From: JALOLG01 sp963776935
GTDB taxonomy: Bacteria > Actinomycetota > Acidimicrobiia > Acidimicrobiales > Ilumatobacteraceae
NCBI GenBank assembly: GCA_963776935.1
Contig: CAVZOP010000014.1
Coordinates: 1-64,000, forward strand
Reading direction: 5' to 3'
DNA length: 64,000 nucleotides
Shown here: positions 53,685 through 63,533 of the stretch, piece after piece
Layout: every line of letters starts with the position of its first letter
Position numbering within the stretch: position 1 is the first letter of the stretch
Notes under the pieces: model-generated
Told to the model about the DNA's origin: nothing
The model's database searches: none
The model's input: only the letters and a program-made list of their open reading frames with translations
Program-made: the position numbers and the translations under genes

Positions 53685-54914
53685 TCACACCAACACCGTC
53701 TCGATCAACGACGACTGCTCCAGCGTGCGGTGCACCGGGCAGCGGTCGGCGATCGCGAGGAGCCGTGCCCGATCGTCGTCGCTGAGCGCTCCGTCGAGGC
53801 GGATCGCACGGTGGAAGCGGTCGATTCGTGGAGGCGAACCGCTGTCGGCCCCTGCGCCACCCGCGTCGGTGGCGTGAACCTTGTCGTGGGTGACCTCGAC
53901 CGTCACCCGATCGAGGGCCATCTCCTTGCGAGTGGCGTAGATCCGCAGCGTCATCGACGTGCACGTCCCGAGCGCCGAGGCGAGGAGGTCGTACGGTGAC
54001 GGCCCGGCGTCGAACCCGCCCACCGACTCGGGCTCGTCGGCGAGGAACCGGTGCCGCCCGACGACGACGTGATTGAGGAAGCCGCCCTGCGTCGTCTCGG
54101 CGACGACGACTTGTGCCGTCGGGGCCGGCGGCGGGAGAGCGCCACTCGCGTCGTCGACGTACCGCGCCGCCCACGTGCCGATGACCTGGGCCGCGAACAA
54201 GGCGTGGCGAGCGTCGGTGAGCAGGTGGTCGGCGCCGTCGAGGGCGACGAAGCTCTTCGGGTGGCGCGCCGCCTCGAAGATGCGAGCCGCGTGCTCGATG
54301 CCCACCGTGTTGTCGATCGGCGAGTGCAGGATGAGGAGCGCACCATGGAACGAGCCCAGTTGCTCGAGCACCTTCTGCGAGCACACGTCGTCGAGGAACT
54401 GCTGGCGGACCGTGAACGTCCGCCCGGCCAGTTCGACCGTCGCTTCGCCACTCCGTTCGATCTCGTCCACGGCGTCGGTGAGGACTCCCGTGACATGCGA
54501 GGCCGCAGCAGGCGCTGCGATCGTTGCAATTGCACTGACCTCAGGGATCTGTTGTGCGGCCGCGAGCACGGCAGCCCCGCCGAGGGAGTGGCCGATCAGC
54601 AGCTGGGGCGCCTGGTGCTGCTCGCGCAGCCACGCCGCGGCGGCGACGATGTCGTCGACGTTCGAGCTGAAGTTGGTGTTGGCGAACTCGCCATCGCTGG
54701 CCCCGAGCCCGGTGAAGTCGAAGCGCAGGACACCGAAGCCCGCCACGGTCAGCTGGGCGGCGATGCACGTCGCGGCGCGTAGATCCTTGCTGCACGTGAA
54801 GCAGTGGGCGAACAGGGCAAACCCACGCGGTGGCCCGGCGGGAAGGTCGAGCCGAGCTGCCAGCGACGTGTTCTGGCTTCCGGTGAACTCGATGCGCTCG
54901 ATGCGTGCAGACAC
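53685..54914 (-). CDS. alpha/beta-hydrolase / OsmC fusion protein
   Basis: The product has 409 residues. Residues 1-255 are a serine hydrolase: ALFAHCFTCSKDLRAA, nucleophile motif LIGHSLGGAAVLAAA, VLRFDFTGLGASDGEFANTN, and LHSPIDNTVGIEHA with the acid, DGADHLL with the His. Residues of about 270-409 are an OsmC/Ohr domain with both redox Cys: ALGTCTSMTLRIYATRK and DRCPVHRTLE. The fusion is known in several bacterial groups. A combined role in handling organic (hydro)peroxides or thioesters is proposed but unproven. Intact, leftward, with the ATG at 54914. Confidence 0.88.
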   Translation of the reverse strand: MSARIERIEFTGSQNTSLAARLDLPAGPPRGFALFAHCFTCSKDLRAATCIAAQLTVAGFGVLRFDFTGLGASDGEFANTNFSSNVDDIVAAAAWLREQHQAPQLLIGHSLGGAAVLAAAQQIPEVSAIATIAAPAAASHVTGVLTDAVDEIERSGEATVELAGRTFTVRQQFLDDVCSQKVLEQLGSFHGALLILHSPIDNTVGIEHAARIFEAARHPKSFVALDGADHLLTDARHALFAAQVIGTWAARYVDDASGALPPPAPTAQVVVAETTQGGFLNHVVVGRHRFLADEPESVGGFDAGPSPYDLLASALGTCTSMTLRIYATRKEMALDRVTVEVTHDKVHATDAGGAGADSGSPPRIDRFHRAIRLDGALSDDDRARLLAIADRCPVHRTLEQSSLIETVLV

Positions 54915-54985
54915 GCCCCGCAGTATCGTCCGTCGCGGCCGTCGGCGCAGCCCGATCGCACCGCGAGTGCGACGATGATGGAACT

Positions 54986-55354
54986 GTGCTGATCACCCAC
55001 GTGTTCGTGTACGGGACGCTCCGCCCCGGAGATGTCCGGTGGCCGCTGTTGCAGCCGTTCGTCGTCGGAGACGGCATCGCCGACGAGGTCGTCGGTGACC
55101 TGTTCGACACCGGACTCGACTACCCCGCCGCGGTGTTCGGCGGAACCGGTCGCATCGTCGGCGAGACGTTCGAGCTCGTGGCCCACATGCTCGACCACGC
55201 ACTTGCCGTGCTCGACGAGGAGGAGGACACCGTCGACGGTCTGTACCGGAGGGTCGCGATCCGCACGCGGGGTGGCCGCGACGTATGGGCCTACGAGTAC
55301 GGCACCGGCCTGGAGCTCTCCCCCATCACGTCGGGCGACTGGTTCGTCCGCTGA
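54986..55354 (+). CDS. gamma-glutamylcyclotransferase-family protein
   Basis: The product has 122 residues with the AIG2/GGCT-like fold. HVFVYGTLRPGDVRWPLLQP carries the Y-G-T-L-R substrate-binding loop. LDYPAAVFGGTGRIVGETFE and LAVLDEEEDTVDGLYRRVAI include the conserved region of the catalytic Glu. AYEYGTGLE fits the last strand. Start: GTG at 54986, next to the conserved first strand. Such small proteins can form 5-oxoproline from gamma-glutamyl peptides or amines, but many homologues have no known substrate. It is divergent from the hydrolase-OsmC gene, 71 bases away. Confidence 0.8.
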   Translation: MLITHVFVYGTLRPGDVRWPLLQPFVVGDGIADEVVGDLFDTGLDYPAAVFGGTGRIVGETFELVAHMLDHALAVLDEEEDTVDGLYRRVAIRTRGGRDVWAYEYGTGLELSPITSGDWFVR

Positions 55355-55384
55355 TCGGCGTCCCTCCGACGCGGCCGGGCGACG

Positions 55385-56275
55385 TCACATCTCCGACGCC
55401 ACGGTCAGCACCGCCTCGGCGTGGACGATCACCTCGTCCCGGGTCAACGACGGGCCGAGCTCGATGGTGAACCCCACGCCGCCGGTGTCGACGACCGTGC
55501 GCGACCACTGCGATGCAGTCCCGGTGTAAGTGCCGCCGGTGACCTCGACGAGCGGCAGGCCGGTGAGCCCGGCGTACCGGGCCCTGATCTCGCCGTCGCG
55601 ACCCGACGACGGGCTGATGCGGAACAGGTCTTGGTGGTACCACAGCACGAGATCGGGGTGCACCGCCTCGCCCAGCGCCGTCATCGCCCGGGTCTCGGGT
55701 TCACTGGCGGCGGACGGGCCGGCGTACTCCCAGTTCCCGGGTTCGGCGACAGGACCCCAGTTCTGGGCGAAGTTGCGGTTCAGGTCGACGCCGTTGGCAT
55801 TGTGACGTACCTGATGGAACTGGCCGTCGGGGTTCATCGAGCGCACGAGCCACAGCTCGACTCCGACGGGGACCTCGGCGAGCCGCAGGACGTCGACGAT
55901 GTCGGCGCCGGCGTCCTCGTCGCCGTGGATGACGCCGACGACGAGCACCTTCGTGCCGCCCGCGGTCCCGCGACGCACGACCGTGATCGGGCGCTCCTCG
56001 ACCGATCGTCCGATGACGACCTCGGCATCGAACTCGAGCTCGTCGAACCCGTCGAGGTCGTCGAGCTCCTCGAGTCCCTCGACGATCCCGGGCTGGGTCG
56101 TGGTCGTGGCACCGTCCGGCGGTTCCGGGCCGGGCGGGATCGTCGTCGGTGCCGCCACCGGCTCGACCGCGAGCGGCGAGAGGGTGACGGCGGTCTCGGG
56201 CTCGTTCGCAGCGCAGCTGCTGACCGCCAGCGCGAGCGTGAGTGCTGCAACGGTCGCGACGATCCGGATGCCCAC
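55385..56275 (-). CDS. M14-family zinc carboxypeptidase-like lipoprotein
   Basis: This secreted metallopeptidase has about 296 residues. The GTG at 56275 starts a signal peptide with lipobox VSSC. A Pro/Thr and acidic linker (about 30-80) follows. The zinc ligands are the H-x-x-E of VVGVIHGDEDAG and the His of LVLWYHQDLF; the substrate Asn/Arg region is NANGVDLNRNFAQNW, and the catalytic Glu lies in GGVGFTIELGPSLT. It is closest in pattern to MpaA/gamma-D-glutamyl-peptidase-type M14 enzymes that trim peptidoglycan peptides, which is an inference. It lies 36 bases after the M20 peptidase gene on the same strand. Confidence 0.82.
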   Translation of the reverse strand: MGIRIVATVAALTLALAVSSCAANEPETAVTLSPLAVEPVAAPTTIPPGPEPPDGATTTTQPGIVEGLEELDDLDGFDELEFDAEVVIGRSVEERPITVVRRGTAGGTKVLVVGVIHGDEDAGADIVDVLRLAEVPVGVELWLVRSMNPDGQFHQVRHNANGVDLNRNFAQNWGPVAEPGNWEYAGPSAASEPETRAMTALGEAVHPDLVLWYHQDLFRISPSSGRDGEIRARYAGLTGLPLVEVTGGTYTGTASQWSRTVVDTGGVGFTIELGPSLTRDEVIVHAEAVLTVASEM

Positions 56276-56311
56276 TCCGTCAGGATCGCGCACAGTCCGG
56301 CCGTCGAGACG

Positions 56312-57736
56312 TCACCGGTCGCGACGCGCGTGAGCATCGAGGAGCAGCGCCACGGCCCCCGTGATCCGCCGCGCGGTCGGGAGGTGCAGGTACTCGTTGG
56401 GACCGTGTGCATTGCCGTCGGGACCGATGACTCCGGTGACCACGAACTGGGCATCGGGGAAGCGCTCCCCCAGCATCCCCATGAACGGGATCGTGCCACC
56501 CTCGCCGAACTTGCGTGACGGCGCGCCGAACGTCGCCGTCGACGCGGCGTCGAGGGCTTCGACCAGCCATGGGGCGAACTCGGGTGCGTTCCAGCCCGGA
56601 GCCTGCGCCATATCTGAGAACGTGACCCGCGCGCCGTAGGGCGGGTCGGTGACCAGCGCCGTGCGCATCGCTTCCACGGCAGCAACCGGATCGCAGGTCG
56701 GTGGCAGGCGCATCGACAGCTTGAGACTGGTGCGCGGCCGCAGCACGTTGCCCGCCCGGCCCGTGGGCGGGAGGCCGTCGGCACCGACCACGCTGAGCGC
56801 CGGACGCCAGGTTCTCGACAAGAGTTGCTGTGCGGCGTCGTCGGTGGTCGGGCCGGCGTCGTCGACGAACGGGTAACGATCGGCGAGCGAGCCGACCGCC
56901 TCCGCCGTGGCATACGCCTCGCGCACACGGTCGGCTGGGATCTCGACCTCCAGCGCCGGCAGGAGGATGTCGCCGGTCACCTCGTCCTCGATCCGGGAGA
57001 GCAGCGACCGACCGATGCGGAAGCTCGACGGGATCATCCCCGAGACGTCGCCGGAGTGGAGGCCCTCGGTGACGATGTCGACCGACAGCACGCCGCCCGC
57101 GAGGCCACGCAGCGACGTCGTGACCCACATCCGGTCGTAGTCGATGCAGCCCGAATCGAGGCACACGACGAGGCTCGGCCGGCCGATGCGCTCGGCGAGG
57201 GCGTCGACGTACGCCGGCAGGTCGGGCGATCCGGATTCCTCACTCGCCTCGATCAGGACGACGCAACGGGCCGTCGCCCCACCGGCGGCGTGGATCGCCT
57301 CGATGGCAGTGAGGCTGGCAAACGCGGCGTACCCATCGTCGGCGCTGCCACGCCCGTAGAGGCGGTCGCCCTCGAGCACCGGGGTCCAGGGCCCGAGGCC
57401 GTCGCGCCACCCCTCCATCTCGGGTTGCTTGTCGAGATGGCCGTAGAGCAACACCGTGTCGTCGGCCGGGCCGCCGCCACTCGCCGGGACCTCGACCACG
57501 ATGAGCGGCGTCCGGCCGGGGAGTTGGTGGACCTCCAGCGTGAGGCCCGGAATCGGTCGGCTGCGGCACCATCCGGCGATCAGATCGACCGCCCGCTGCA
57601 TGTGCCCGTTCGCCACCCAGTCGGGATCGAACGTCGGCGAGACGTTGGGGATCGCGACGTAGTCGTGCAGCACCGGGACGATGTCGTCCCAGACGCGGTT
57701 GGCGTGATCTACGGCGACATCGATGGCGGCGGTCAC
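56312..57736 (-). CDS. M20-family metallopeptidase
   Basis: This di-zinc exopeptidase has about 474 residues. Metal ligands: His in VLLYGHLDKQPEM, bridging Asp in GRGSADDGYAAFAS, Glu pair in VLIEASEESGSPDLP, Asp in VVCLDSGCIDYD and the last His in GPNEYLHLPTARRI. The dimerisation domain with TEGLHSGDVSGM follows in the middle. It belongs to the CNDP/dipeptidase-like branch. GTG start at 57736 (reads VTAAIDVAVDH); upstream sequence in the same frame belongs to the SnoaL gene region. With the M14 gene it may form a peptide-utilisation pair. Confidence 0.88.
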   Translation of the reverse strand: MTAAIDVAVDHANRVWDDIVPVLHDYVAIPNVSPTFDPDWVANGHMQRAVDLIAGWCRSRPIPGLTLEVHQLPGRTPLIVVEVPASGGGPADDTVLLYGHLDKQPEMEGWRDGLGPWTPVLEGDRLYGRGSADDGYAAFASLTAIEAIHAAGGATARCVVLIEASEESGSPDLPAYVDALAERIGRPSLVVCLDSGCIDYDRMWVTTSLRGLAGGVLSVDIVTEGLHSGDVSGMIPSSFRIGRSLLSRIEDEVTGDILLPALEVEIPADRVREAYATAEAVGSLADRYPFVDDAGPTTDDAAQQLLSRTWRPALSVVGADGLPPTGRAGNVLRPRTSLKLSMRLPPTCDPVAAVEAMRTALVTDPPYGARVTFSDMAQAPGWNAPEFAPWLVEALDAASTATFGAPSRKFGEGGTIPFMGMLGERFPDAQFVVTGVIGPDGNAHGPNEYLHLPTARRITGAVALLLDAHARRDR

Positions 57737-57765
57737 ACCGCCACGGTACCGACAGATCCGTCTCG

Positions 57766-58167
57766 TCAGCGGGCGGCGAGCTCGTGGCGGGCGAAGTCGC
57801 CGACGTGGCGGAAGCTGGTGATCTTGCCGTCGGCGCCGAACGTCCAGATGTGCACGAAGATGTCCTCCTCGATGCGGCGGCCGGTCGCCAGCACGGTGCC
57901 GGCCTCGCGGACGGCGACGATCACGGTGTCGCCGCCTTCGCAGATGGGTCCGGGCTCGAAGACGTCGAACGCCACGCCGGCGCCCAGCGCCTGGAAGAAG
58001 CTCAGGACGTGTTCCTTGCCGGTGCCCGGCACGAGCCAGGGCAGGCCGGTGTCGCGCAGACCCTGATCCCATGCGATGTCGTCGGCGAGCTGGTCGAGGA
58101 TCCAGGCGACGTCACCAGTTCCGAAGGCCTGGTAGACGCCGCTGACGGTGGAAACGTGATCGGCCAT
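57766..58167 (-). CDS. SnoaL-like / NTF2-fold protein
   Basis: The product is a 133-residue alpha+beta barrel of the SnoaL/ketosteroid-isomerase-like family. VYQAFGTGDVAWILDQLADD and IAWDQG are the typical N-terminal helix and first strand, and FFQALGAGVAFDVFEPGPIC, then IVAVREAGTVLATGRRIEED, then VHIWTFGADGKITSFRHVGD follow. The pocket is plausible, but no catalytic Asp/Tyr pair can be assigned. It lies 29 bases upstream of the M20 gene on the same strand. ATG at 58167. Confidence 0.82.
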   Translation of the reverse strand: MADHVSTVSGVYQAFGTGDVAWILDQLADDIAWDQGLRDTGLPWLVPGTGKEHVLSFFQALGAGVAFDVFEPGPICEGGDTVIVAVREAGTVLATGRRIEEDIFVHIWTFGADGKITSFRHVGDFARHELAAR

Positions 58168-58228
58168 GGTGAGTTCTCCTCTGCGTGTGGGTGCGTTGCT
58201 GGTTGTTCGCCGGGCGCCGGGCGGTGGA

Positions 58229-59221
58229 TCACACCGCGAGCACGCGAGCCGCGGTGAGCAGCGCGTGAGCGTGGTCGCGATCGCCTTCGATGACCGCCGG
58301 CAGCTCGTCGATGTCGATGCGCCGCGCCGCGGTGCGGCAGTAGTCGACGACGTCGGCGACCAGCGTCACCGCCCGTTCGGCGCCCGGCCCGTCGAGATCG
58401 AACGTGCCGCCACCATGACCGGTGAGCACGATGCGGGCCGGGCCTTTCACCACCTCCGCCGGGACGAGCAGCGGGAGAGTGCCGACCGAGAACATCGACA
58501 TCGCCCGCAGATCGCGGGGCGGTGGCGTCTGCATCGGGCGTGCCGTGGCGCGTCTGATGTCATCGGTGTGGGTCCAGACCTCGAACGCCCTGACGACGAG
58601 GAGCGTCTCGACCGACACCGGCCAGCCGTGGAAGACGACCTGGTCGGCGAGCGCGTCCGGCCGTGACCGAACGGCCGCGATCGTGTCCGTGGCCTGGGCC
58701 TTCCATGCCGCGAACGTGCGCCGGAAGCCGCCCTCGAGCTCGACCGCGATCAGGTCGGCGCCCATCGTGAGGTGATCTTCGACGCCGTCGACGGGGGGCA
58801 CGTCGAGCCCCACGAGGCTCGCCATGTACCGCTCGACGGCGAGCAGGTGGGCGACCAAGCCGTGCACGGTCCACGCGTACGGAGCCACGCCCATCTGCCA
58901 GTCGTCGTCGTCGAGCTCGACGAGGAGCTCGGTCAGCGATGCGACCTGACGTTCGAAGAGCAGCAGCGCCGGGGTGGGATCGAGCGAATCGCGGCCACGC
59001 GCCGCCGCCGCACGGAGGACGTTCATGCGCGTCTCGGGCGGAGGAGGTTCGGCGACGACATCGCCGAGCGCAGCGACGGTGTGCTGCAGTGCTCGCGCCA
59101 CGTGCGCCCGCTCGGGATCGACAGCCAGCACGGCGTCGACGTTGTCACGGTCGACCGGGTCGATGGCGTCGAGCGCCCAGGCGGCAAGCAGATCGTCGAC
59201 GTCGTCTCGGTTCACGCCCAT
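58229..59221 (-). CDS. anti-sigma-like N-terminus fused to MDMPI (maleylpyruvate isomerase-type) domain
   Basis: The product has about 330 residues. Residues 1 to about 75 (DDVDDLLAAWALDAIDPVDR, then a run ending in ARALQHTVAALGDVVAE) match the cytosolic start of RskA/RsbW-type anti-sigma factors. The rest is a DinB-like mycothiol-dependent maleylpyruvate isomerase domain: WTVHGLVAHLLAVERYMASL and AFEVWTHTDDIRRATARPM, giving the H-x-x-x-H-x-x-x-E-like metal site with the third His. A C-terminal domain (from PARIVLTGHGG) is the usual MDMPI_C. Its start overlaps the stop of the ECF sigma gene, so it is very likely the cognate regulator. It has no membrane helix. Confidence 0.72.
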   Translation of the reverse strand: MGVNRDDVDDLLAAWALDAIDPVDRDNVDAVLAVDPERAHVARALQHTVAALGDVVAEPPPPETRMNVLRAAAARGRDSLDPTPALLLFERQVASLTELLVELDDDDWQMGVAPYAWTVHGLVAHLLAVERYMASLVGLDVPPVDGVEDHLTMGADLIAVELEGGFRRTFAAWKAQATDTIAAVRSRPDALADQVVFHGWPVSVETLLVVRAFEVWTHTDDIRRATARPMQTPPPRDLRAMSMFSVGTLPLLVPAEVVKGPARIVLTGHGGGTFDLDGPGAERAVTLVADVVDYCRTAARRIDIDELPAVIEGDRDHAHALLTAARVLAV

Positions 59222-59871
59222 TCGACGACTCCTTCCGATCCGAGCGCACTGGCCAGGCGGTTGAGGCCGAGACGCAGCCGGGACTTGGCGGTGCCCTCGT
59301 GCGCACCTGTCGCAACCGCCACCTCGCGGAACGTCAGTCCTTCGAAGTAGGCGAGCTCGATCGCCCGCCGCTGGTCGTCCGGGAGGCGGGCGACCGCGGC
59401 GCGGACCCGCTCGGCCTCGAACATGTTGATCGCCGACTCCTCGAGGTTGGGGACACCGGTGAGCGTCTGGCGACCCGACCGCTCCTCGTTGGTCGCCCGC
59501 CGGCCGGTGCGGCGGAGCTGATCGATGGCCCGCCGCCTGGCGAGCACGGCGAGGAACGTGCGCAGGCTGGCCTTGCCCGCGTCGAACCGTTCCGGGTGCT
59601 CCCAGAGCTGTACGAACACCTCCTGGCACACGTCGCCGGCGGCGTCGCGGCCGACCAGTCGGGCGGCGATGCCGTGCACGAGCGCGCTGTACTGGTCGAA
59701 CACCGCGGCCAGCGCCGAGTCGTCGCCGGCGACGATCCGATCGATGACGGCCCGCTCCCAGCGCGCACCCCCGTGGACACCGGCGGCGACGCTAGCCGGT
59801 GCGGACCGCCGTGGATCCCGAGCGCGCGTCTCACTGCCGGGAGGTTCGCCGCCGGATCCGATCCGGATCAC
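59212..59871 (-). CDS. ECF-family RNA polymerase sigma factor
   Basis: The product has about 219 residues. Region 2 includes VDQYSALVHG-like FDQYSALVHGIAARLVGRDA, DVCQEVFVQLWEHPERFD and LRTFLAVLARRRAIDQLRR. Region 4 has VARLPDDQRRAIELAYFEGL and TFREVAVATGAHEGTAKSRL (helix-turn-helix). A 35-residue N-terminal extension precedes region 2; an internal GTG could be the real start. It overlaps the downstream MDMPI/anti-sigma-like gene, so the two form a regulatory pair. No target promoter was identified. Confidence 0.88.
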   Translation of the reverse strand: MIRIGSGGEPPGSETRARDPRRSAPASVAAGVHGGARWERAVIDRIVAGDDSALAAVFDQYSALVHGIAARLVGRDAAGDVCQEVFVQLWEHPERFDAGKASLRTFLAVLARRRAIDQLRRTGRRATNEERSGRQTLTGVPNLEESAINMFEAERVRAAVARLPDDQRRAIELAYFEGLTFREVAVATGAHEGTAKSRLRLGLNRLASALGSEGVVEWA

Positions 59872-59919
59872 CGGAACCCAGATTCGCGCGATCGCCCACC
59901 AACGCTGATCCAGCGCGTC

Positions 59920-62497
59920 TCAGACCCAGGCGCTGGCACGCTCGCGGTTGGCATCGTTGCGCATCGGCAGCTCGTTGTGCCACGTCCCGTCGTGGGCCCG
60001 GATGGCCGCCGCGACGGCGCCGGCGGTGGGGACGAGGCCGATCTCGCCGACACCCTTGATGCCGTACGGCGCGCCGGGTTGGGGTGACTCCACGAGGACC
60101 ACCGTCACCGGCGGCATGTCCTTGGGGCGGATGATGTCGAGGCTGCGCAGCGTGGTGTTGAGCGGGCGACCGTCGACGTCGGCCGGGAACCCCTCCGTCA
60201 GCGCGTAGCCGAGGCCCATGTGGACGGATCCCTCGACCTGGCCCTCGCACAGCTGCGGGTTGACGGCGCGGCCGACGTCGTGGACGGCGACCACCCGAGC
60301 GACGTCGCCCGAGTCGGGGTCGAGCACGACGAGCTGCGCGGCATAGCCGAACGTCGAGTGGATGATCGGATGCTCGAGGCCCTCGCTGAGCGAGTTCGTC
60401 CAGTCGACCCGGTACTCGCCCTCGTAGTCGACGCCGACCTTGCACCCGTCGGCGATCGCCGCCTTGCACGCCGCGGCCACCGAGCCGGCGCCCATCAGGG
60501 TGCCGCGACTCCCGGTCGTCTGACCGGCGCCGAGCTCGCGGCTGGTGTCGACGATCACGTCGATGCGGGCGGGATCGATGCCGAGCTCCTCGACCGCGAC
60601 CTGTTGGGCGACGGTGTGGACACCCTGGCCCATCTCGGTCCAGCAGTGGCGGACCTCGACTCGACCGTTGTCGATGAAGCGGACCACTGCCTTGGCGATC
60701 TCCTTGAACCCGTTGCCGAGACCGGAGTTCTTGAGGCCCAACCCGAGGCCAACGGGCAGGCCGGCGGCGATGGCGTCGTCGTAGTGCGGCTTGATGGCGT
60801 CGAGGCAGAGCCGCGCGCCGAGGCACCCGTCGTCCATGATCTGACCAGGACCCCACACGGCGCCCGGGGTCACGACGTTGCGCGACCGCATCTCCCACCC
60901 GCTGATCCCGACCTGCTCGGCGAGCCGGTCGATGACGCCCTCCATCGCGAACTGTGCCTGGTTGGCGCCGAAGCCGCGGAACGCGCCGCAGACCGGGTTG
61001 TTGGTCCGCACGGCGACGGCCTCGACGTCGATCGACGGCATCGTGTACGGACCGGACGCGTGCCCGGCCGCTCGCTCCAACACCTTCATGCCGACCGATG
61101 CGTACGGCCCGGAATCGCCGAACATCCGCGCTCGAACGGCGGTGAGCTTCCCGTCGGCGTCGCACCCGGCCGTGTACTCCATCCGGATCGGATGGCGCTT
61201 GGGGTGCATCAACAGCGATTCTTCGCGCGAGAGCGTGCACTTCACCGGTCGTTGCAACAGCCAGGCCGCGAGTGCGGTGTGGGCCTGGTTCGCCATGTCC
61301 TCCTTGCCACCGAACGCGCCGCCGTTCGACACCAGCTCGACCGTCACCCGGTCGCGGTCGACGCCGAGCACCGACGCGATCTGGTTGCGGTCGTCCCAGA
61401 CCCCCTGCCCGCCCGAGTAGACGTGCAGACGTCCGTCGTCGGTGGGCACCGCGAGCGTCGATTCCGGTTCGAGGAAGGCATGCTCGATGCGTTGGGTCTG
61501 GAACGTCTCGTTGACCACGTGCGCCGACTGCTCGAGCGCGGCGTCGACGTCGCCGCGCTTGTAGACCGAGCGCGACAGCACGTTGCCGTCGAGCTGCCAC
61601 ACCGCCGGCTCGTCGCTGTGCATCACCGTCACCGGGTCGGTCATCGGGGGGTGGACCGTGTAGTCGACGCGGACCGCGGCGGCCGCCGCTCTGGCGATCT
61701 CGCGGGTGTCGGCGACGACGACCGCGAGCACGTCGCCGAGATACGAGGTGCGGCCGCCGACCGGGATCATCACCGGCCAGTCGGTGTGGATGATGCCGAC
61801 CCGGAGCTCGCCGGGGATGTCGGCCGCGGTGTACACGGCGTGGACGCCGGCGACGGCGAGCGCGGCCGTGGCGTCGATGGCCACGATGTCGGCACGCGGC
61901 GTGATCACTGAACCGCAGCGCGCCGTGCAGGCATCCGTCGGGGTTCAGGTCGTCGATGTACGGGCGCGTGCCGATCGCCAGCTGGCAGCTCTCGTACTTC
62001 ACGCCCCGAGATCCGACCCCGCCCGGCGTCACCATCACGGGGATGTCGCCGCTGGCCAGCGCCTCGACGGCGTCGAGGATCTTGACGTAGCCGGTGCAGC
62101 GGCACAGGTTCCCGCCCAGGTGACGCGATGCCTCCTCGCGAGTGAGCGACGCGCCCTTCTTGTCGATCAGTGACTTGGCACGCATCACGATGCCCGGCGT
62201 GCAGAAGCCGCACTGCAGCGCACCGCTGGCGGCGAACGCCGAGGCGTAGCGGTCACGCTCGACGGGGTCGAGACCCTCCAACGTCGTGATCGACGCCCCC
62301 TCGGCCTTGTCCATCGGGATCTGGCACGCCACGCGCGCCTTGCCGTCGAGTAGCACCGTGCAACACCCGCACTGGCCGGTCGGCGAGCAACCGTCCTTCG
62401 GCGACGTGATCCCCAGCTCGTCACGGAGCGCGCTCAACAGGTGCGGGTGGTCGTCGCGTGCCTTGGCAGGTGAACCGTTGAGGACGAACTCAGCCAT
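59920..62497 (-). CDS. xanthine dehydrogenase-family hydroxylase, fused [2Fe-2S] and Mo subunits (one frameshift)
   Basis: This molybdenum hydroxylase polypeptide has about 859 residues. Residues 1-160 are the [2Fe-2S] part: GCSPTGQCGCCTVLLDGKAR (plant-type cluster) and LQCGFCTPGIVM with GNLCRCTGY (second cluster). The molybdopterin part follows: SNGGAFGGKEDMANQAH, CGAFRGFGANQAQFAMEG, CWTEMGQGVHTVAQQ and, at the end, IKGVGEIGLVPTAGAV with the catalytic Glu. Joining FeS and Mo subunits in one chain is seen in selenium-dependent-type xanthine dehydrogenases (XdhD/Se_dep_XDH group). A break near 61905 interrupts the linker between them. The FAD subunit is not in the window. ATG at 62497, overlapping the LLM gene; the operon runs leftward from ssnA. 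Confidence 0.82.
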
Positions 62498-63533
62498 CGG
62501 ACACATCCTTGTCGTCACCGGTTGCGGAGGCACGCGGGAATTGCCAGCCGGCGAACGCATCGATCATCGCGTGCACATCGCCGAGCGGATAGAGGATCGG
62601 GCACGTGCAGCCGTTGCGCATGTAGGTGGCCACCGCGTCGCGCGCCTCGTCAGGGGTGCCGGACGCGGTGAGCATCTGCACGATCTCGTCGGGCACCAAC
62701 TTGGCCGCGGCCTCGACCTGCTCGTGGGTGGCCGGCCACGTCAGTACCTTGCCGACCTCGTCGAGCAGCTCCTGGGGCACCCCCGACGCCTTCATGATGT
62801 GCGGCTGCTGGCCGAGGTACTGGGTCACCATGTTGCGCGCCATGTCGAGCGCCGTCGCCCGATCGTCGTGCACCGAGCACACCACGAGCTGCGGCCGATC
62901 GATGTCGTCGACGGTGCGTCCGACGCGCTCGGCGCCGACCGCGAGGGCGTCGAGGGCGCGGGCGTTGTAGTCGGGCGAGACGAGGTAGTTGAGCACCACG
63001 CCGTCGGCGATCTCGCCGGTGAGCTCCATCATCTTCATGCCGGTCGCCCCGATGTAGATCGGCACGTCCTTCGGCCGTCGTTCCTGGTAGACGTAGTCGA
63101 GCTCGATGCCGTCGACGTGCACGTACTCGCCGTGGAACGTGACGTTCTCGTTGGCGAGCAACTGGCGCACCACTGTCACGACCTCGCGCATCACGGTGAG
63201 CGGCTTGGCGCGATCGATGCCGACCTTGGCCGCCAGCGGATCCCACCAGGCGCCGAGCCCGCACAGGATCCGACCGGGCGCGAGGTCGTCGAGCGTCGAG
63301 AACATCGACGCCAGACGCGCCGGGTTGCGCGACCACACGTCGATGACCCCTGAGCCGATCTTGATCCGTTCCGTCGAGGCGGCGAATGCCGCCATCGGCA
63401 CGCTCGCCTCGCGCACGAGTCGCGAATCGGCCTGCCACACCGCCTCGAATCCGCGCTCCTCGGCGTACTGCGCGAACGCGATCGCCTCGGTGATGGTGTG
63501 GGCGTCCTGGAGGTAGAGCGCGAGCCGGGTCAT
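62490..63533 (-). CDS. LLM-class F420-dependent oxidoreductase
   Basis: This TIM-barrel flavin/F420 enzyme of the luciferase-like superfamily has 347 residues. Patterns: LALYLQDAHTITEAIAFAQY at the N-terminus, FEAVWQADSRLVREA, IKIGSGVIDVWSRNPARLAS, LDDLAPGRILCGLGAWWDPL, and VPIYIGATGMKMMELTGEIA in the phosphate-binding region. The group resembles F420-dependent methylene-tetrahydromethanopterin-reductase-like actinobacterial enzymes; the ligand assignment is by family. It is intact, ends 8 bases inside the Mo/FeS gene and starts next to the aminohydrolase stop, so all three are one operon. A hydride-transfer step on the same substrate is a fair inference. Confidence 0.85.
   Translation of the reverse strand: MTRLALYLQDAHTITEAIAFAQYAEERGFEAVWQADSRLVREASVPMAAFAASTERIKIGSGVIDVWSRNPARLASMFSTLDDLAPGRILCGLGAWWDPLAAKVGIDRAKPLTVMREVVTVVRQLLANENVTFHGEYVHVDGIELDYVYQERRPKDVPIYIGATGMKMMELTGEIADGVVLNYLVSPDYNARALDALAVGAERVGRTVDDIDRPQLVVCSVHDDRATALDMARNMVTQYLGQQPHIMKASGVPQELLDEVGKVLTWPATHEQVEAAAKLVPDEIVQMLTASGTPDEARDAVATYMRNGCTCPILYPLGDVHAMIDAFAGWQFPRASATGDDKDVSDG

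Noticed and set aside
59920..62497. Selenocysteine-containing enzyme
   Set aside because: No in-frame TGA inside the conserved motifs; the single break is a frame change, and selenium in this enzyme group would be a labile cofactor, not Sec.
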